Shown: positions 24,312 through 37,636 of the stretch, in pieces
Position numbering within the stretch: position 1 is the first letter of the stretch
How the letters are laid out: every line of letters begins with the position of its first letter
From: Trifolium pratense
Taxonomy: Eukaryota > Streptophyta > Magnoliopsida > Fabales > Fabaceae
Reading direction: 5' to 3'
Assembly (NCBI RefSeq): GCF_020283565.1
Contig: NC_060063.1
Location: 34,558,635-34,622,634 of the forward strand
Length of the DNA stretch: 64,000 bases
Notes under the pieces: model-generated
What the model was told of the DNA's origin: nothing
Database searches by the model: none
The model's input: the letters and a program-made list of their open reading frames with translations, nothing else
Position numbers and translations under genes: made by a program

Positions 24312-27300
24312 TGTAAGACCCATAATCCTGTAGGTTCTGGTCCTGGCGCAACGCGCGCAGGCTTGGTTTGTGAGGGTTGACTTTTGTTGACTTTTTAGGG
24401 ATTTTTCCACCCGGAACCTATTTTGCTTAGTTTTTCGCGTAGATTTCGATTCCGAAGTTTGTTTGTTGAGCTAAGGAATGATTTTTAGGTTCTTCGATTG
24501 AAAGACCATGGGTTGTGGATAGGTTAATTAGGGTTCGAAGGTTATTAGTTCGAGTATCGTCGTTATAACGACATAGTTTGCTGAGATCGTGCCTGTTTTG
24601 TGCTCGAGTGTCGGAATGGCACGGGGATTGTTTTCCTGGTCTTCTTATAGGAAGGAGGATGTTCTTGTATCCTTGGAATTTTATTTTTCGCGTTATTCTA
24701 GTTTTTGAAAAAACGGGCAATAGTTTACCCGCTGTTCCGAATTTTCGTTAACTCCGAATCCGTTGATATTTTAGATGGGAACTTTATATATCGGCTTGAG
24801 TTGGGATATGACTTTAGAATATTTTTAAGAGTTAGGAATGAAAAATACAGTCGGGGAAAAATGTTTCGCGATAATTTTTGGAAATCGTTTAAGGCGAACG
24901 TTTAGTTTCTAAATTTTCTAGTTTCGCGAGTTTGGTCCGTAAGCGTAATGCGACTCGTCTGTGAGGCGTGAGTTCTCATGAGAGAAAGAAAATATCTTAA
25001 GAGGATAGACTTGGATCGATCCAGTGGTTAGGGTTTAATCTTGCTTTAGTGGCACTATTTGATCCTATGGCTAGGAATGATCATGATGCCTTTACATAGG
25101 ATGACTTTGGTCATTGTTTTGTACTTAGAAAATATCACAAAGACCTCTCCTTTCTCTTGCTTGGCCGTGAGTCCCTTCCATGCCCTAGCTCATCACCAAA
25201 TTTTCAATCCTTCACCAAATCATTCCATTTCAAGCTCTTTGGAATCCATAGGTTTGCAAGAGTTCTTCTCTAAGGTAACTAGTTCCTTTCCTTTCTCTTT
25301 AGTTGGTCAAGAACACCAAGTTTGGTTAGATTTTGGTTCATGAGAAATTTTTAGAAAAGTTCATAAAAGATTTTTGATCCATGGAAATTGTTTCTAAGAG
25401 CTTAACTAGTGTTGTTTAAGCTTAGCTTGTTTGATTCCATGAGATTAGTGAGTTTTTCATGGATTTGTTCTTGGTTAGGGTTTTTGGAGAATTTCTAATT
25501 GATCAATAATATGAAAAATGGTTTTGTTAATTGTGTATTTGAGGTTGTTTTAAGACTTTTTAGAAGTTAAAAATCTTGGCAAAGATTTATGTTTGAAAAA
25601 TTATTTTCATGCTCAAAAGACTTAGAAAATTTTATGAGATTTTGGGTGGGTTTTGGAAAATGTTTTGATTGATCAATGAAATAATTTTGGGGAACAAAAT
25701 GATCAAGGCCATGGTTTTGAAATGAAAAAGTCAAGGAGCTAGCCTTGTTTGTTGTTGTTGGCCGTGGCATACCTTAGTGTATGGCCATGTGTTTTCAATT
25801 TTTTTGAGTCCTAAATGAGAAGGCTTGATCATGGTTTTAAAAGAAGATTCTTCAATGGTGCTTGTTTGAAAAGAAAAACTTGAAACTTGCAACGCAAGAA
25901 AAAACTCGATTATTTTGTCGAGATATTTTCGTAAAATTTTTAGGTTGTTTTCAAGTGTTTTGGTAGTGTGTGAAAGTGTCCTTTGAAGTTTAAAAACCAT
26001 AGAGAGCAATGGTATGCTTTGAAAACGAAAATGTGTTTGTTTTGTGAAAAATAGTGTATTTAACTTCGGGAATTTTTAATCACTATGGGGAGGACTCGGA
26101 AATAATATCCGAGAGTGTTAGGAAGTGCCTTAGACACCTCTAGACCTTTGTTGATAGGTTTAGTTTCGTTAAGATATTTTGGGAGAAACTTATGCATTGT
26201 CCGCTCGTTATTTTAGGAAACGCGAAACGGTAGATAGTGTGAAACGTTGTGGTTTTTGGTTGGAAGCATTGTCGAGGTAAGGGCACCGTTTTTATTTCCG
26301 TATTTAAATTCCGTCGATAGCATTAGGGTATGCTTTCTTGTTATGCTTGTGGTTATGCTTGTGGTTATGCTTGTTGTGGTTCCATGCTTGTGTGCTTGGT
26401 TGTTTTCGATGTTATTTGTCTTACGTATAGGTGGGAAGTATATGTGTTGACATGTGGTTATGAATATGTGTATGTTTGTTGCATTAGTATATGTAGGGAC
26501 GTATGCTCATGCAAGCATTGTCGGTATTTGATCTGGGTGATTGTACCGGGTGATACTTCCGCCTTTAACGGAGACGGTATTTGATCTGGGTGATTGTACC
26601 GCCGTTAACGGAGCCGGTATTTGATCTGGGTGATTGTACTCCGGAGTATCCACCAATTGAGTTGGCATTTGATCTGGGTGATTGTGCCGGGTGTAATCCA
26701 CCTTTTTCCGGAATTCATGCATGTGGCATTCGATCTGGGTGATTGTGCCACAACCATTCATTAGAGGTCTTGCATTAGGGTATGTGTGCACTTTATTTAT
26801 TCTTCTTGGTGTGAGGACGTGATAAGTGTTTACCGCTTTCTATTCTGGTATGTGTATTCGGTATTTTATTACTAGTTTCCAGTTGGTGACCCTTATTTTG
26901 CATGCCATATCGCGGGCTCCTCCCACCCCCAGACGATGAAGCGCCATCTGAGACCGTAGGCCGTGTGGACGGCGAGGACTTCGTGGACTATCCCGGAGTG
27001 TAGAGAGTAGCGCTTGTTAGGCTACATTTTGGTAGGCTTAGGGCCTAGGTTATATTTTGGGATGACTGTATGTTTTATACATTATACTCAGACATGTTAG
27101 TGCCGTTGGGCCTTGTGATATATTCGGTTCATGACTCGTGTCTTTTTGGTTGATGAACTTGCTATATCCGTTGTATGTAAATTATTCAGGTACATACTTT
27201 GCTTCGAGGAAGCCCTGTAATATAATGTGTTGATGTTATATTTATTTTCTATTGAATGACGAATTGCCGAGATAGCTGCGGGCGTTCACGCGCGCCATTT

Positions 27301-27373
27301 TATTTAAGCGTGTTGATTTAAAAAAAAAAATAAATAATACCCCTTTTTATGCTTTGAAAAACGGGGTGTTACA
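24312..27373 (+). mobile_element. Solo LTR, 3062 bp, TGTAAGACCC...GGGTGTTACA
   Basis: Flanked by TTGGC (24307-24311 and 27374-27378). The uninterrupted site is present in LTR B (CGTAACGTTGGCAATAAT at 37911). No PBS, PPT or internal domain, hence a solo LTR left by LTR-LTR recombination. It contains five GATCTGGGTGATTGT units, a GTTATGCTTGTG triplication (26335-26375) and a GC-rich 3' portion (26905-27010). The small ORFs are not convincing. The sequence differs from the 2-kb TGTAACACCC family except at the termini. Confidence 0.88.
26521..26752. repeat. Five copies of GGTATTTGATCTGGGTGATTG
   Basis: Copies start near 26522, 26575, 26618, 26664 and 26722. The core GATCTGGGTGATTGT is invariant while spacers of 20-38 bp vary (CGTTAACGG, CCGGAGTATCC, TTTTTCCGG words). 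Confidence 0.92.
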
Positions 27374-28856
27374 TTGGCAATAATATTAAATCACATATTT
27401 AATATTATAAACAGTGAGCGGTATCTAGCAACACATCACTGCTACACAAGTGACGAGAATGTCATGTGATCTGACGAAACCTTTCCGTGATAACGATCTT
27501 GTGTATAATTACCCCTTTGCCCTTATATCTATATTGAACATAAAGCATAGATCGTGTCACCCTTGTATGGTTCAATATCTTATTTCTTGATCCCAGAATA
27601 TACTGAGCAACGAATAAGCTCAATATCTCATATTGACTTAGTTCGGCGTGGCCACACATTTTATCAGTCATATTCCATCAAGAGGCCTACAGATATTGCT
27701 CCTGTTATGTAGGAGGGGCAAATTCCATCTAGGTCACTCATGTCCCTCAGCATGATTTATGGAGTACCCATCAACCGACTTTATAGTCATCCTGTTACGG
27801 ACAATGTTTGAACGGCAACTAAGTACTCTACTCCACATCTAGGGTCCATAGTGGTTTCAGGTCGAAGGGTGGTATACACCATTATCACTATGAGAATAAC
27901 TTATGACACTTTTCATAACATACTATGTAGCATTCTCATGGCGGGTCAATCCAATATAAATATTACTCCTAATATTTATATCTAAGTGAAGACTTGATAT
28001 CTCATATCCATGACTCGTGAGATGAAGTCATCAGTCTACTTGTAACACCCAAACTCATTATTTATATATTTCTACCTTTAGTAAAATCTTTTTCAAAATA
28101 CGCAACGGGAAAATCACATTTAATTTATTGAATATCGGTTCGAGTATTACACTCCTCTATAAAAATAGTGTTTATACAAATGTTAAATCAACTAATGTAT
28201 TTATTAGCTATACAAAACAACCTAGATAAGGAGACTCTATATACATATAAAACCCCTTTTCCCGTGTCACAATCAGAGCGGAGTTTCACCGACGACTCGA
28301 CATCGAATACCACAAAACCTGTAAATCTGGACCCCCAACGATCCAGCACATAACACATAAAAGAGAGTTAGATAACATACTCAAATTATAAGTGTAAGTA
28401 AATGGTACTTGAACACTTCTTCATAAAGACATGCATAATCATACATTATACATATACACCACCATCATTCATGCATATTCATATATCATGCATATACTTC
28501 ATTTATCACATAATCAATCATCCACAATTATACACCAAACATATAGTTTCACGTCGTCTCGACAATACCAAAACATCAACAAATACACATAACTCAATTA
28601 CAAATAGGAATACACATAAAGTTCCTAATGTAATCTAACACCACAAATACACGGTTCAGATTATGGTCATGACGGACCCTGCATTGTTCATTTTATAGTC
28701 ATGACGGACTCTGCTCCTCACATACGGATTAACAATCAACATTTACCAAGTACGTGTCAAACATTATTTATCATAAAATGCACACATAATCCCTAATGCA
28801 ATCTAATGCTTCACATTCATGCTATGTCCTCTAGACACCTCTAATGCATGTGGTAC

Positions 28857-29166
28857 CATCTTCTTTATTAGAGTATCTCACCTCTAATATCCTTCTTTAT
28901 CGGATAAATATAATCCGATATCCTTCTTTATTGGAATATCCAATATCACATATATTCATGAATGCATGTATATGTTTTTCATGAATTCACTCACAATCAT
29001 TTTAATTAGCATTAAGCTCTTCATTTACTAATGTGGAACACTATCCAACATTACTTCTTTATTAAGATAACACTATACCTTAATATCCTTCTTTATCGAA
29101 TAACATAATTCGATATACTTCTTTATTAAGTTAATTAACACCTTAATATACTTCTTTGACATTTTA
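28857..29166 (-). repeat. Variable-stem hairpin array
   Basis: Six units CTTCTTTAT + stem + loop + complementary stem + AT. Arms: ATTAGAG/CTCTAAT, ATCGGAT/ATCCGAT, ATTGGA/TCCAAT, ATTAAG/CTTAAT, ATCGAAT/ATTCGAT and ATTAAG/CTTAAT. All are fully complementary although their sequences differ. Confidence 0.85.
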
Positions 29167-29339
29167 ACAAACATCATCAACACAATCAACAACAATTATA
29201 TTCCACACACATAATCAACAACTATCATCACAATACAATTAATCATGGTTATAAACACCTAATTGCATGTTAGGATACCTTAAATCCATGTTACAAGTGC
29301 CTAATTGCACTTAAAACAACTATCAAAAAGTTGCTGTCA

Positions 29340-29515
29340 CAGTGCTGTTCGCTAAGCGAAGGCATAGCGAAGCTGTTCGCTAAGCGAAGGCTTAGCGAAG
29401 GCTTAGCGAAGCTCACCAGAGGATCACCTGCTCGTGGCGAAGCTGTAGCGAAGCTGTGGCGAAGCTGTTCGCCACACGTTCGCTAAGCGAAGGCCTAGCG
29501 AACGCCTCCTGTCAG
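29340..29515. repeat. TTCGCTAAGCGAAGG palindrome cluster
   Basis: At least eight occurrences of GCTAAGCGAA, TTAGCGAAG, GTAGCGAAG or GGCGAAG words, many self-complementary, in the part of the LTR where other copies carry different palindromes. Confidence 0.85.
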
Positions 29516-30463
29516 GACAGTTCAAAACCTGCGTTTTCCACACCAATTCACCCAAAAATCCCATTTTTCATGTTATAAACCCCAAATAAGTTCATATTCA
29601 AGTATAACAAGCATATCTAAACACAAAAGGACAGTTCATTTCACCGATCTACATCATAAACATCGAAAAAGTAGAGATTAAACACTTTTTCATCAAAACT
29701 CTCAAGAACACTAAGTTCTTGAGTTTAATCTTTCATACAACTTGTTTTTACCATAGTTTTCGTTCATTAATCATGTTAAAAGCATGTTAAGCATATTAAG
29801 AACCTTAGGAATGATTTCCATCAAGAAAATCCGTTCTAAGCTAAAACGAAAATGGGGTGGAGGAAGTTCGGGTGAGGAGAAATCGACATTCTCCCCTTCC
29901 TCGAGTCACCCACGAATATGAAATCTACTCTCTTACCTGGATTCGAAGAAAACACGACGAAGCTCTCGAATCCCTAGCTCTCCCTTTGCCCTAGCTCCTC
30001 AAGCTCTCTCTCTTCTCCTCTCAAGAACACAAAAGGAACATGAGAAATGAATTCTCTTCCTCACTATGCCCTTATGGGCGCCCCCTCACACTCACAAGGC
30101 CCATTGGGCCTCAAGCCCAATTGGCTTGGCCCAATAACGCATTAACTCACTCTACTCGCTTAATAACTAAAGTACTCGATAAATAACCCTAGTTATTAAC
30201 TTAATTAAAATGCCACGTTAAATAAAATATTTTAACACATAAAAATAATAATATGAAAATTGGGTCGTTACACTACTCACATAATAGTCTCTATGTTTTA
30301 CTGTTATCTCACATCACAGTAAAACTTGACTATGGATACTTTAAGAATAGTGTCCTTATGTTTAATGGAGTCTCACTATTAAGTCACACTTAATGTTCCA
30401 TTTATTAGACTAGCTATTCTAGGGACTTTATTAGTTTGAAACAAACATAATAAAGAAATGCCT

Positions 30464-30513
<50 letters not shown>

Positions 30514-30585
30514 TATATAAATCAAAGTCATTATACAAAAGACGATTCTATCAAAATAGATTGGCTTTTAGGGCTTACTCCAACA

Positions 30586-33500
30586 ATCTCCCACTAACAC
30601 TAAAGCCAATCAGATATTAACTCAACATCTATTGGACTAATGTCATCATCAAGCATCTTCTATACAAGATTTTCTATTAGTGGATAAGGAACTCTTTCCT
30701 ATGTTGGTACCTGATACATCTTCCAATTTACACTTTTGATCTTCTATCAAAAGGAAATAAAGTGTCAAAACTTGTATTTGAATCGTTGGTGAGATCTGGT
30801 TTTCCGTTGCTTGCAAGATTAAACCATTACCATCTTTAATGAGGTCAAGGGAATCTGCAACATAAGGAAAAACAATTTTCTTCCTCATCTTATGAGACAA
30901 ATGATTCAAATCATATATTTGACCTTTGTAATAGATATATCAATCTTCTGAAGCTTGTAAGCTTACAGATTTGACATCCGAGCATAAAGTTTATTCCAGA
31001 CTACAATCTGGGTATACTGTTCTTCGATTTTGGACAATCAGTATCATTGTAACTCATTTACAATGATCATTTCCAGATCCGATCAAGAAGCCATCCTTAG
31101 TGATTTTAAGATATCCATGGATATTCTTGATGGTGATCTAATGACAATCACTAGAAATAATTGGTACATATTGTTTATGCTAATAGCATATAGTACATCT
31201 GGTCTAGTACATATCATGATATACATGATCAATCCAATTGCCAAAGCATTTGGATACTTCTCATGCATCCCTTTCTCATCCAATGAGGTTGGATATTGTC
31301 TTTGAGACAAAAATACATCATGTGACGCATGCAATAATTTCAATAAAATTAAGCACATGAGGTGTCTGTACACTTCATCAAATTTGTACATAGGCTAAGG
31401 TTGAGATATGTCAACAATCTATCTCTATAGATCTTGATTCCTAACTTTTAGGAAGTCTCGCTTAAGTATTTCATCAAGAAACAATTACCTAATCATGTCT
31501 TACATGTGTAGTGTATGAAAATTGTCTTGATGATCAGTATGTCATCCACATACAATACCAGATTAATTTAAATACTCCCACTGACTTTCTTGTGTGCACA
31601 AGAGTTCCTTTATTAATCTTAGTTTTCATAAAACTTGATCAATAAAACTGATAATTCAACTTTGAGAAATTTGAACAAATTCATAAATGAATTTTGTAAT
31701 TTATATACTTTTCTAGCATCCTTTAGATTAACGAAACCCTATCCATATGTCAAATACATATGTAAGGTCATTCCAATTAAGGAATGCAACCTCGTTATCC
31801 ATCTGCCAGAACTCGTAGTAAAACATACAATAATTGCAAGTGGAATCAAATGAGTTTAAGCACTATGATTGAAATAAAGGTTTCATCATAATTGCATCAT
31901 GATTTGTGTGAAACCTTTCACATTTAATCACACCTTAAAGGTATTCACAATACCATCCATGTGAGTCTTTACAACAAGACTCATATTTATCCTATGAGTC
32001 TTACTCAATTGGATGACAAAACAATATCTATATATGTTTTGTGTACATGGACTCTTTATAAGTCACATTCTCATCTTCCATGAGCATCATATATCACCTT
32101 GTCGAGTCATGGTAAAACCGTGACTCTCAACTGTGTGATATGACATATCCGACTTATATAGGTCTTGTGCTACTTAAACTGGTGCTCCAACAACAACTCT
32201 TGTTGAACCGATTCATGTTCCATTCTCAAAAACATGTGTTTTGTGGTACTCGAATTTACTCAAGTTCTATATCACTCCCACTATCTCTTCTAGAGACACA
32301 TTCCTTCTAAAGGAATATTTTAATTCTAGTAACAAAACAACTTTTGTCCTAGAGAGTGTTGTAGAATTAGTATTTCTAAGTTTCTTTAGGATCCCTCCAC
32401 AAATACACATTAATCCAAGTTGGAATTATGATTATCTTATAAACCGTACAATCCCAAACTACCATAAAGTCAAACTAGGTACTTTTATCTCCATATCAAA
32501 TATGGTGTCTTTATGATTTCTTTTATTGGAACTTTTGTGGGTAAAGAATAACTCTAATTAAAATAATTTTTCAAAAGAGTCGTCGGAGATAAACGAACTA
32601 TCTTATTTGTAATCATGTCAAAAATGATGTAATATAAATAGTTATTACTATACTCCTTATCTAAGTATTTACCATTACGACTTGTTTGTATGGTCTTAAT
32701 ACTTTTTCAAAATTATTCATTTACTTCATAAATTCTTTGAACAAATTCAAAGAATCATACTTTGTGTCAACCACACATATTCACATCTACTAAGCTAATT
32801 AGTAACGTAAATGAAGTAAAAGAAATAAAATTATATCTAGCAAATAATTAGTTTAGTAGTTCATATACATCTCATATGTATATATTTCAAATAGATCAAA
32901 TGTCACTTTACCTTAGTTGGTAATTGACATACTGAACTATTTTCAAAAGTGGAACTCACATCCTTCAAATGATATAAATCAAATGAGTCCAAAATTCCTA
33001 TCTATGTAATCTAGAAATGTGTGACTCACTTATTAATACTAAACAATATTGCTACTAATATGCATAAGGTTCAAATCTTATTTGATTCCTTTTCATGATT
33101 GTTATATATAAGGTTATCAAGTTGATGGAACTCAATTCCATTACTTGATTAGAACACTAGAATAGAAAACATTGTTGGAATAATGTAACAACACTTGTCT
33201 ATTATTCATGCAAGCAGTCCTTTTTCTTGTCAATACAAGGTTTAGGTTCAACGTTTCTATTATTAAAGGAAACTTAATAACAATTATTTGGTTCCGTGTC
33301 AAACTCAACTTCTACGATCAATGAAACTATTTCATTCTAATCGTAGGTTGATTTTATCTATAGTCAAATTATCACTTCTTTAAAACAACTTCATATTTCA
33401 ACAAATATGAAATTAACAACCGGTATCATATACCTAAGATAAAAACTGGATAATTTAACTTTCTATAACAAGGTCAATGAAGAAGTCTTACTTCTTTCTT

Positions 33501-35345
33501 CAACTTTAACTCTTTCAAAATCATTAGTAGTTTTTTTCTCGTATTTGAGAGAACGGTTCTCAATACATGTACCAATTCAGAAACTCCTTTCTGAACCTTA
33601 TGTCCTTAGCACATTTTACAGTAAAATATAAAATATATGCTAAATATATCTACGAAAATAAGAATATTTGTATCATGATTAAAACATATTTAACTAGGTC
33701 TTTAATTAAATATGCCCCCACTATTTTACTCAAACCAAATGACCCTCGACATTTGATTCGGAAAATCCCGTTGGAAGATTTTCTAATGGGAATGAGATCC
33801 ATATTTTACTATGATCTAAGTCAGCGTTGGACTGATTACACAAAACATAGTTATTTTAGGTAGGAAACTCCTTTCCAATTGTATCTCATACAACTCTCAT
33901 ATCCTTTTCGTTGGGTGAATAACACTTATTCTAATCCATCATATGGAGTAACCCAACACTTGCTTCTAAAATCATATAATCATATTATATTTCTTTTAGT
34001 TAAGTTAGACCCAAATTTATAGCAATCGGGTAAACTGGTTACCTCACCGCAACTTATCAATATAGACAATGCACTTTACGTTGGCAAAACCTACATTGAT
34101 CGATATTGATCTTGAAGGGTGCTAAATGTTGGAAAGCTTTCAACTTAATATTTCTTTTAAGGGATTTTAATTAAATTTAATCTCACCGTATTTTGTATCT
34201 CATACAAAACGTGTTTCAATTTACATGACACTCATGTAAATATTTGTTTAACAATTATATAAAATATTCAAAACATATATAATTAAAACATTCATCTCAT
34301 GCATCACATACATAAAATAAGCTAAGGTAGTATAGTTATGGCCTCCTAAAACGAAAGAATTAAATAAACTAATTTATTACAATTCTTTAACCCTCGAGCA
34401 AACTTCTCAAGTTTCTCCATCGTCATCCTTTGTTTGGCTTTGTCCCCCGTCATCACGAGCAATTATAATTATTTAAGATAAATAAATAAAGTAAATAAAT
34501 TGTCACGACACGCAGGTCGTATTTAAAAAATAATAACCACGACACGCAGGTCGTATTTAAACCAAACAAAATAAAATCAAACACGCTATGGCCATAACTA
34601 TACACCTCTAATAACTAATTAAAATTAAATAATTAATTAGCGCATCACAAAATTATTTAACAATAATTATTAAATAACCCTTTAATTATTTGAATTAAGT
34701 ATTAATTCAAAGAAATTACTATAATTGATCATAATTGGTTTCCAAAATTAAAATAGGCCCGGTCATTAAAAGAATAAAACCAATTAATTTTGAATTTGAT
34801 TTGCTGTTATTTTGAAGCCATAAAATCTTGAACCAAATTCAAAACATGCCTAATATAATTTAAAACCGAATCAAACTTTTTGACTCATTATTGCTTTTAA
34901 AGTACTAAATCAATTAAATTTGATTTAAATCTGTTAATTCTAAATCAAATATTTAACAATTCTCCAATTATCAATTATTGAGAATTTATTTAATCAAAAC
35001 ACTTTTGAATTAAATAATTTTCCACATATCCTACAATTCAACTCTTGAACCGTAGTACATGATGCAGGCATATATCTCACGACTTAAATTAACAAAACAG
35101 ACACATTATTATGAATTCCATCTCATGGAAACTACTGTTTATCTCAAACATATATCGCATATATATTGACTGCTCGCACATGAAAATTGAAGAATCCAAA
35201 ACAATTGAATTTAAAATTATGTGATTAAACATATTTAATCAAACCGATGCATATAACCATGATCAAATCATCATTATGCAACATCAAGGAATTTGAATTT
35301 AATTTGAATTTAATGATTTAATCGCAACCATTGCTCTGATACCAC
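30586..35345 (-). other. Degenerate internal domain of the nested copia-type element
   Basis: On the minus strand the purine tract AGTGTTAGTGGGAGAT (30586-30601) abuts LTR A. The PBS GTGGTATCAGAGCAATGG (35328-35345) abuts LTR B. About 4.76 kb between them holds no long ORF; only one short piece is recognisable as RT. A doublet CACGACACGCAGGTCG occurs at about 34503 and 34539. The rest is AT-rich decayed sequence. Confidence 0.8.
31083..31391 (-). pseudogene. Copia RT C-terminal remnant
   Basis: The minus strand encodes HDVFLSQRQYPTSLDEKGMH and IMYIMICTRPDVLYAIS. These correspond to the LSKxQCPxTPxE and GSIMYAMLCTRPD region between RT and RNase H in Ty1/copia polyproteins. Its position near the 3' end of the internal domain fits minus orientation. 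Flanking frames are disrupted and catalytic RT motifs were not found. The 86-codon ORF at 30649-30909 on the same strand lies where RNase H should be, but I cannot match it to that domain. Confidence 0.65.
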
Positions 35346-35632
35346 TGAAGGGATTTAAGAGGGTTTTTCAAAATAATTAATCCTCTTAGCGGAACAATCC
35401 CGATGAATGGATCTTGATTAAACCATTAATCACAAATCAAAGAACACAAAACCACAAGTTTATGTGTTTACCTCTTGAAGTGCAGAACCTTTGAGGTAGA
35501 AACTGTTTCTGATCACGAGCAAAACAAAGTAGCGATGCATCTACTCAGTCCACACGAACAGAACTTCTCCGATGACCGGTGCTAGCCAATTCCACCAGAG
35601 ATTCAGAGAGAATAGGGTTTAGAGAGCGGCGG

Positions 35633-37636
35633 TGTAACGACGCGATTTTTAGTAAATCGATATTTTATATATTTGCATATATTTTGGGTTAGTGTTAAAT
35701 ATTTATTTACGCGACGTATAATTATTTATCGCGAACATAAGTTTGTGAGCGAAACCTTTGTCGTGTTAGTGGGCTTTGGGGCGTGTGAGAACCTTATGGG
35801 CCTAAGCCATTGGGCTTGGTTCAAGACCAATAGAGAGTGGTATAAGTACCAAGTCAAACCAATGAATAGTCTCACAAATTCATTTTTCATGAGAAGTTAG
35901 AAGTTGTAAGCTTAGAAGCAAGAACAAGCTAAGCTAGGGTTTTGGCTAGAAGAACACGAGCAAGGAGAAGAGATTTAGAGGCCAAGAATCATCATTCAAT
36001 CTAAGGTGAGAGTGGTTAAGCATAAGCTTGGGTGATCCAAGAGAGAGGAGGTGTCTAGCCTCCATTCCCAAACTCTCTCACCCAATTTCTTTGGGGTTTG
36101 GGTGAAATTTCTTTATCATAAACATGTTCTTTTCATCTTAGTATGCTTAATGAACAACTAGGAGGGAATATGTATATGTTTGATGATGGTTTTGCATGTT
36201 TATGCAACTTTGCTTATTTTGCAAGAAATTGACATGATTTTGATTGTTTGATGTATTTGGATGTTTGGAAGGGATGATTAATGTTCCCTGATACCATATA
36301 TGCTTGAATTAGCTGTTTATAAGAATTTATAACATGTTATAATGTATTTTGGATGGATTTGAGTGTTAAACCGCCTTATTGAAACTCAAGAACAGATATT
36401 TTTCTGGTGTAGTTCGCTAAGCGACCAGGAGTTCGCTGTAGCGAACATGTTCGCTGAAGCTCGCCAAGGCTCGCCATGAGCAGGTGACTTCCTGGTGTGG
36501 TTCGCCAAGTCTCGCTAAGCCCTCGCTTAGCGAAGGCCTCTGTGACAGCAATTTTTGCTAATGTTTGTAAAGTGTGTGTATCCATGTATTTGGTTTTCGT
36601 TTTGGTTTGGAATTATTATATGTTTAATAATTGTGTTGTGTAATGGCATTTATATAAAATGTCAAAGAAGTATATGTATTTTTGTATATCGGATTGTCCG
36701 ATAAAGAAGAATATCAGTTCGTCTGATAAAGAAGTTTAATGGATTATGTTATCCATGTAATGAGCAGTAGCTTCGTGCTAAGTGATTATCATATGTTTGG
36801 TAAATGCATGGCATTCATAAATTCATGCATTATTTAGGGATATCAGACTTGTCTGATAAAGAAGGATATTGGACTTGTCCAATAAAGAAGAATATCAATG
36901 GTAAGTTCCTTGATAAAGAAGATGGTACCACATGCATTAGTCGTGTCTAGGTTGGCATGACATTGAATGTTTGGCATTAGTCGCATTTGAGTAAATGTGC
37001 AATTATGTGTTATGTGTTACGTGAGTTCTTTGTGTTGTCCGAAACGACGTGAAACTATCTGGTTGTGTATTTGTGAGTATGTGTTATCTGGTGTATTGCT
37101 TATTGAGGCATGTGTGTGAGTTAGTATTACGTGATAGGTTGAATATAGGTGCGTTTCTATATTCGTATGTATGTGATTATGTTTACTAACTCTCTACCTA
37201 ATTGTTATGTGCTGGACCTTTGGGGGTTCAGGTATTCAGGTCGAGGTTTCGATCGAGCTTTAGCTGTAGATCGTTTTGGTGTGGAGCACTTTTGGTGAGG
37301 AGCTAGTGTAGGCTACCTTTGTATAGTTTTGTTAAGTTAGTTTGGTTGTGATGTATATTAGTGCTCTGGTATTTTGTAACATCGAGTCGGGGATCGTTTG
37401 TATTCCGTCGTATATCGATGCGAACATCTTCACTTATGTTTTATGTAGATGAATCGTCTTTTGAACTATTTTGTTCATTGCTTTGTTAAATCCTTTATTT
37501 AAATGTTTTCCGCTGCGACGTTTCGTGTCATGTGCACGATCGTTTTGAAAAATGTTTTTCCGTAGCGCTCCGGCTACTTATCTTTAAAAAGTTTTTAAGA
37601 TCACGTTTTTAAGGGTAGTTAGTTCGGGGTGTTACA
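35633..37636 (+). mobile_element. Solo LTR, 2004 bp
   Basis: TGTAACGACGCG...GGGGTGTTACA flanked by GGCGG (35628-35632, 37637-37641). The empty site is in LTR A (GAGAGCGGCGGCTAGGTTTC at about 24024). It shares the CTGGACC...GGGTTCAG hairpin (37211-37230), palindrome cluster (36410-36545) and hairpin array (36687-36921) with the minus-strand LTRs, but is inserted in the opposite orientation. GTATAAGTA near 35840 is a plausible TATA region. Confidence 0.88.
36687..36921 (+). repeat. Variable-stem hairpin array, sense orientation
   Basis: Five units stem-loop-stem followed by AAAGAAG: ATCGGA-TTG-TCCGAT, ATCAG-TTCGT-CTGAT, ATCAGA-CTTG-TCTGAT, ATTGGA-CTTG-TCCAAT, and a longer ATCAA...TTGAT. Stems vary between units but pair within each. 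Confidence 0.88.

Larger units (their letters stand above)
28041..30272 (-). mobile_element. Solo LTR, 2232 bp, same family as the 11646-19942 LTRs
   Basis: TGTAACACCC...GGGTCGTTACA flanked by CTACT (28036-28040, 30273-30277). The empty site is in LTR B (CAGTCTACTCACATAATAG at 38573). Long stretches match the 2376-bp LTRs, but its palindrome cluster is of the TTCGCTAAGCGAAGG type (29340-29510), not TTTCGCCTGGGGCGAAA. It has a hairpin array at 28857-29166. Confidence 0.9.
23747..30585 (-). repeat. LTR A of the nested copia-type element
   Basis: Aligns to LTR B: both open TGAAGGGATTTAAG and close CTCCAACA, sharing GTGAGCGGTATCTAGCAACAC and TTTTATCAGTCATATTCC. Interrupted by two solo LTRs (24312-27373 and 28041-30272). 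Contains a ~39-bp (TA)n tract at 30470-30508. Confidence 0.88.

Noticed and set aside
26521..26752. CRISPR-like array
   Set aside because: Repeats are short, spacers are related to each other, and the locus is inside a plant LTR with a target duplication.
29340..29515. CRISPR-like or REP-type array
   Set aside because: Irregular spacing, plant LTR context, no cas genes; part of the LTR palindrome module.
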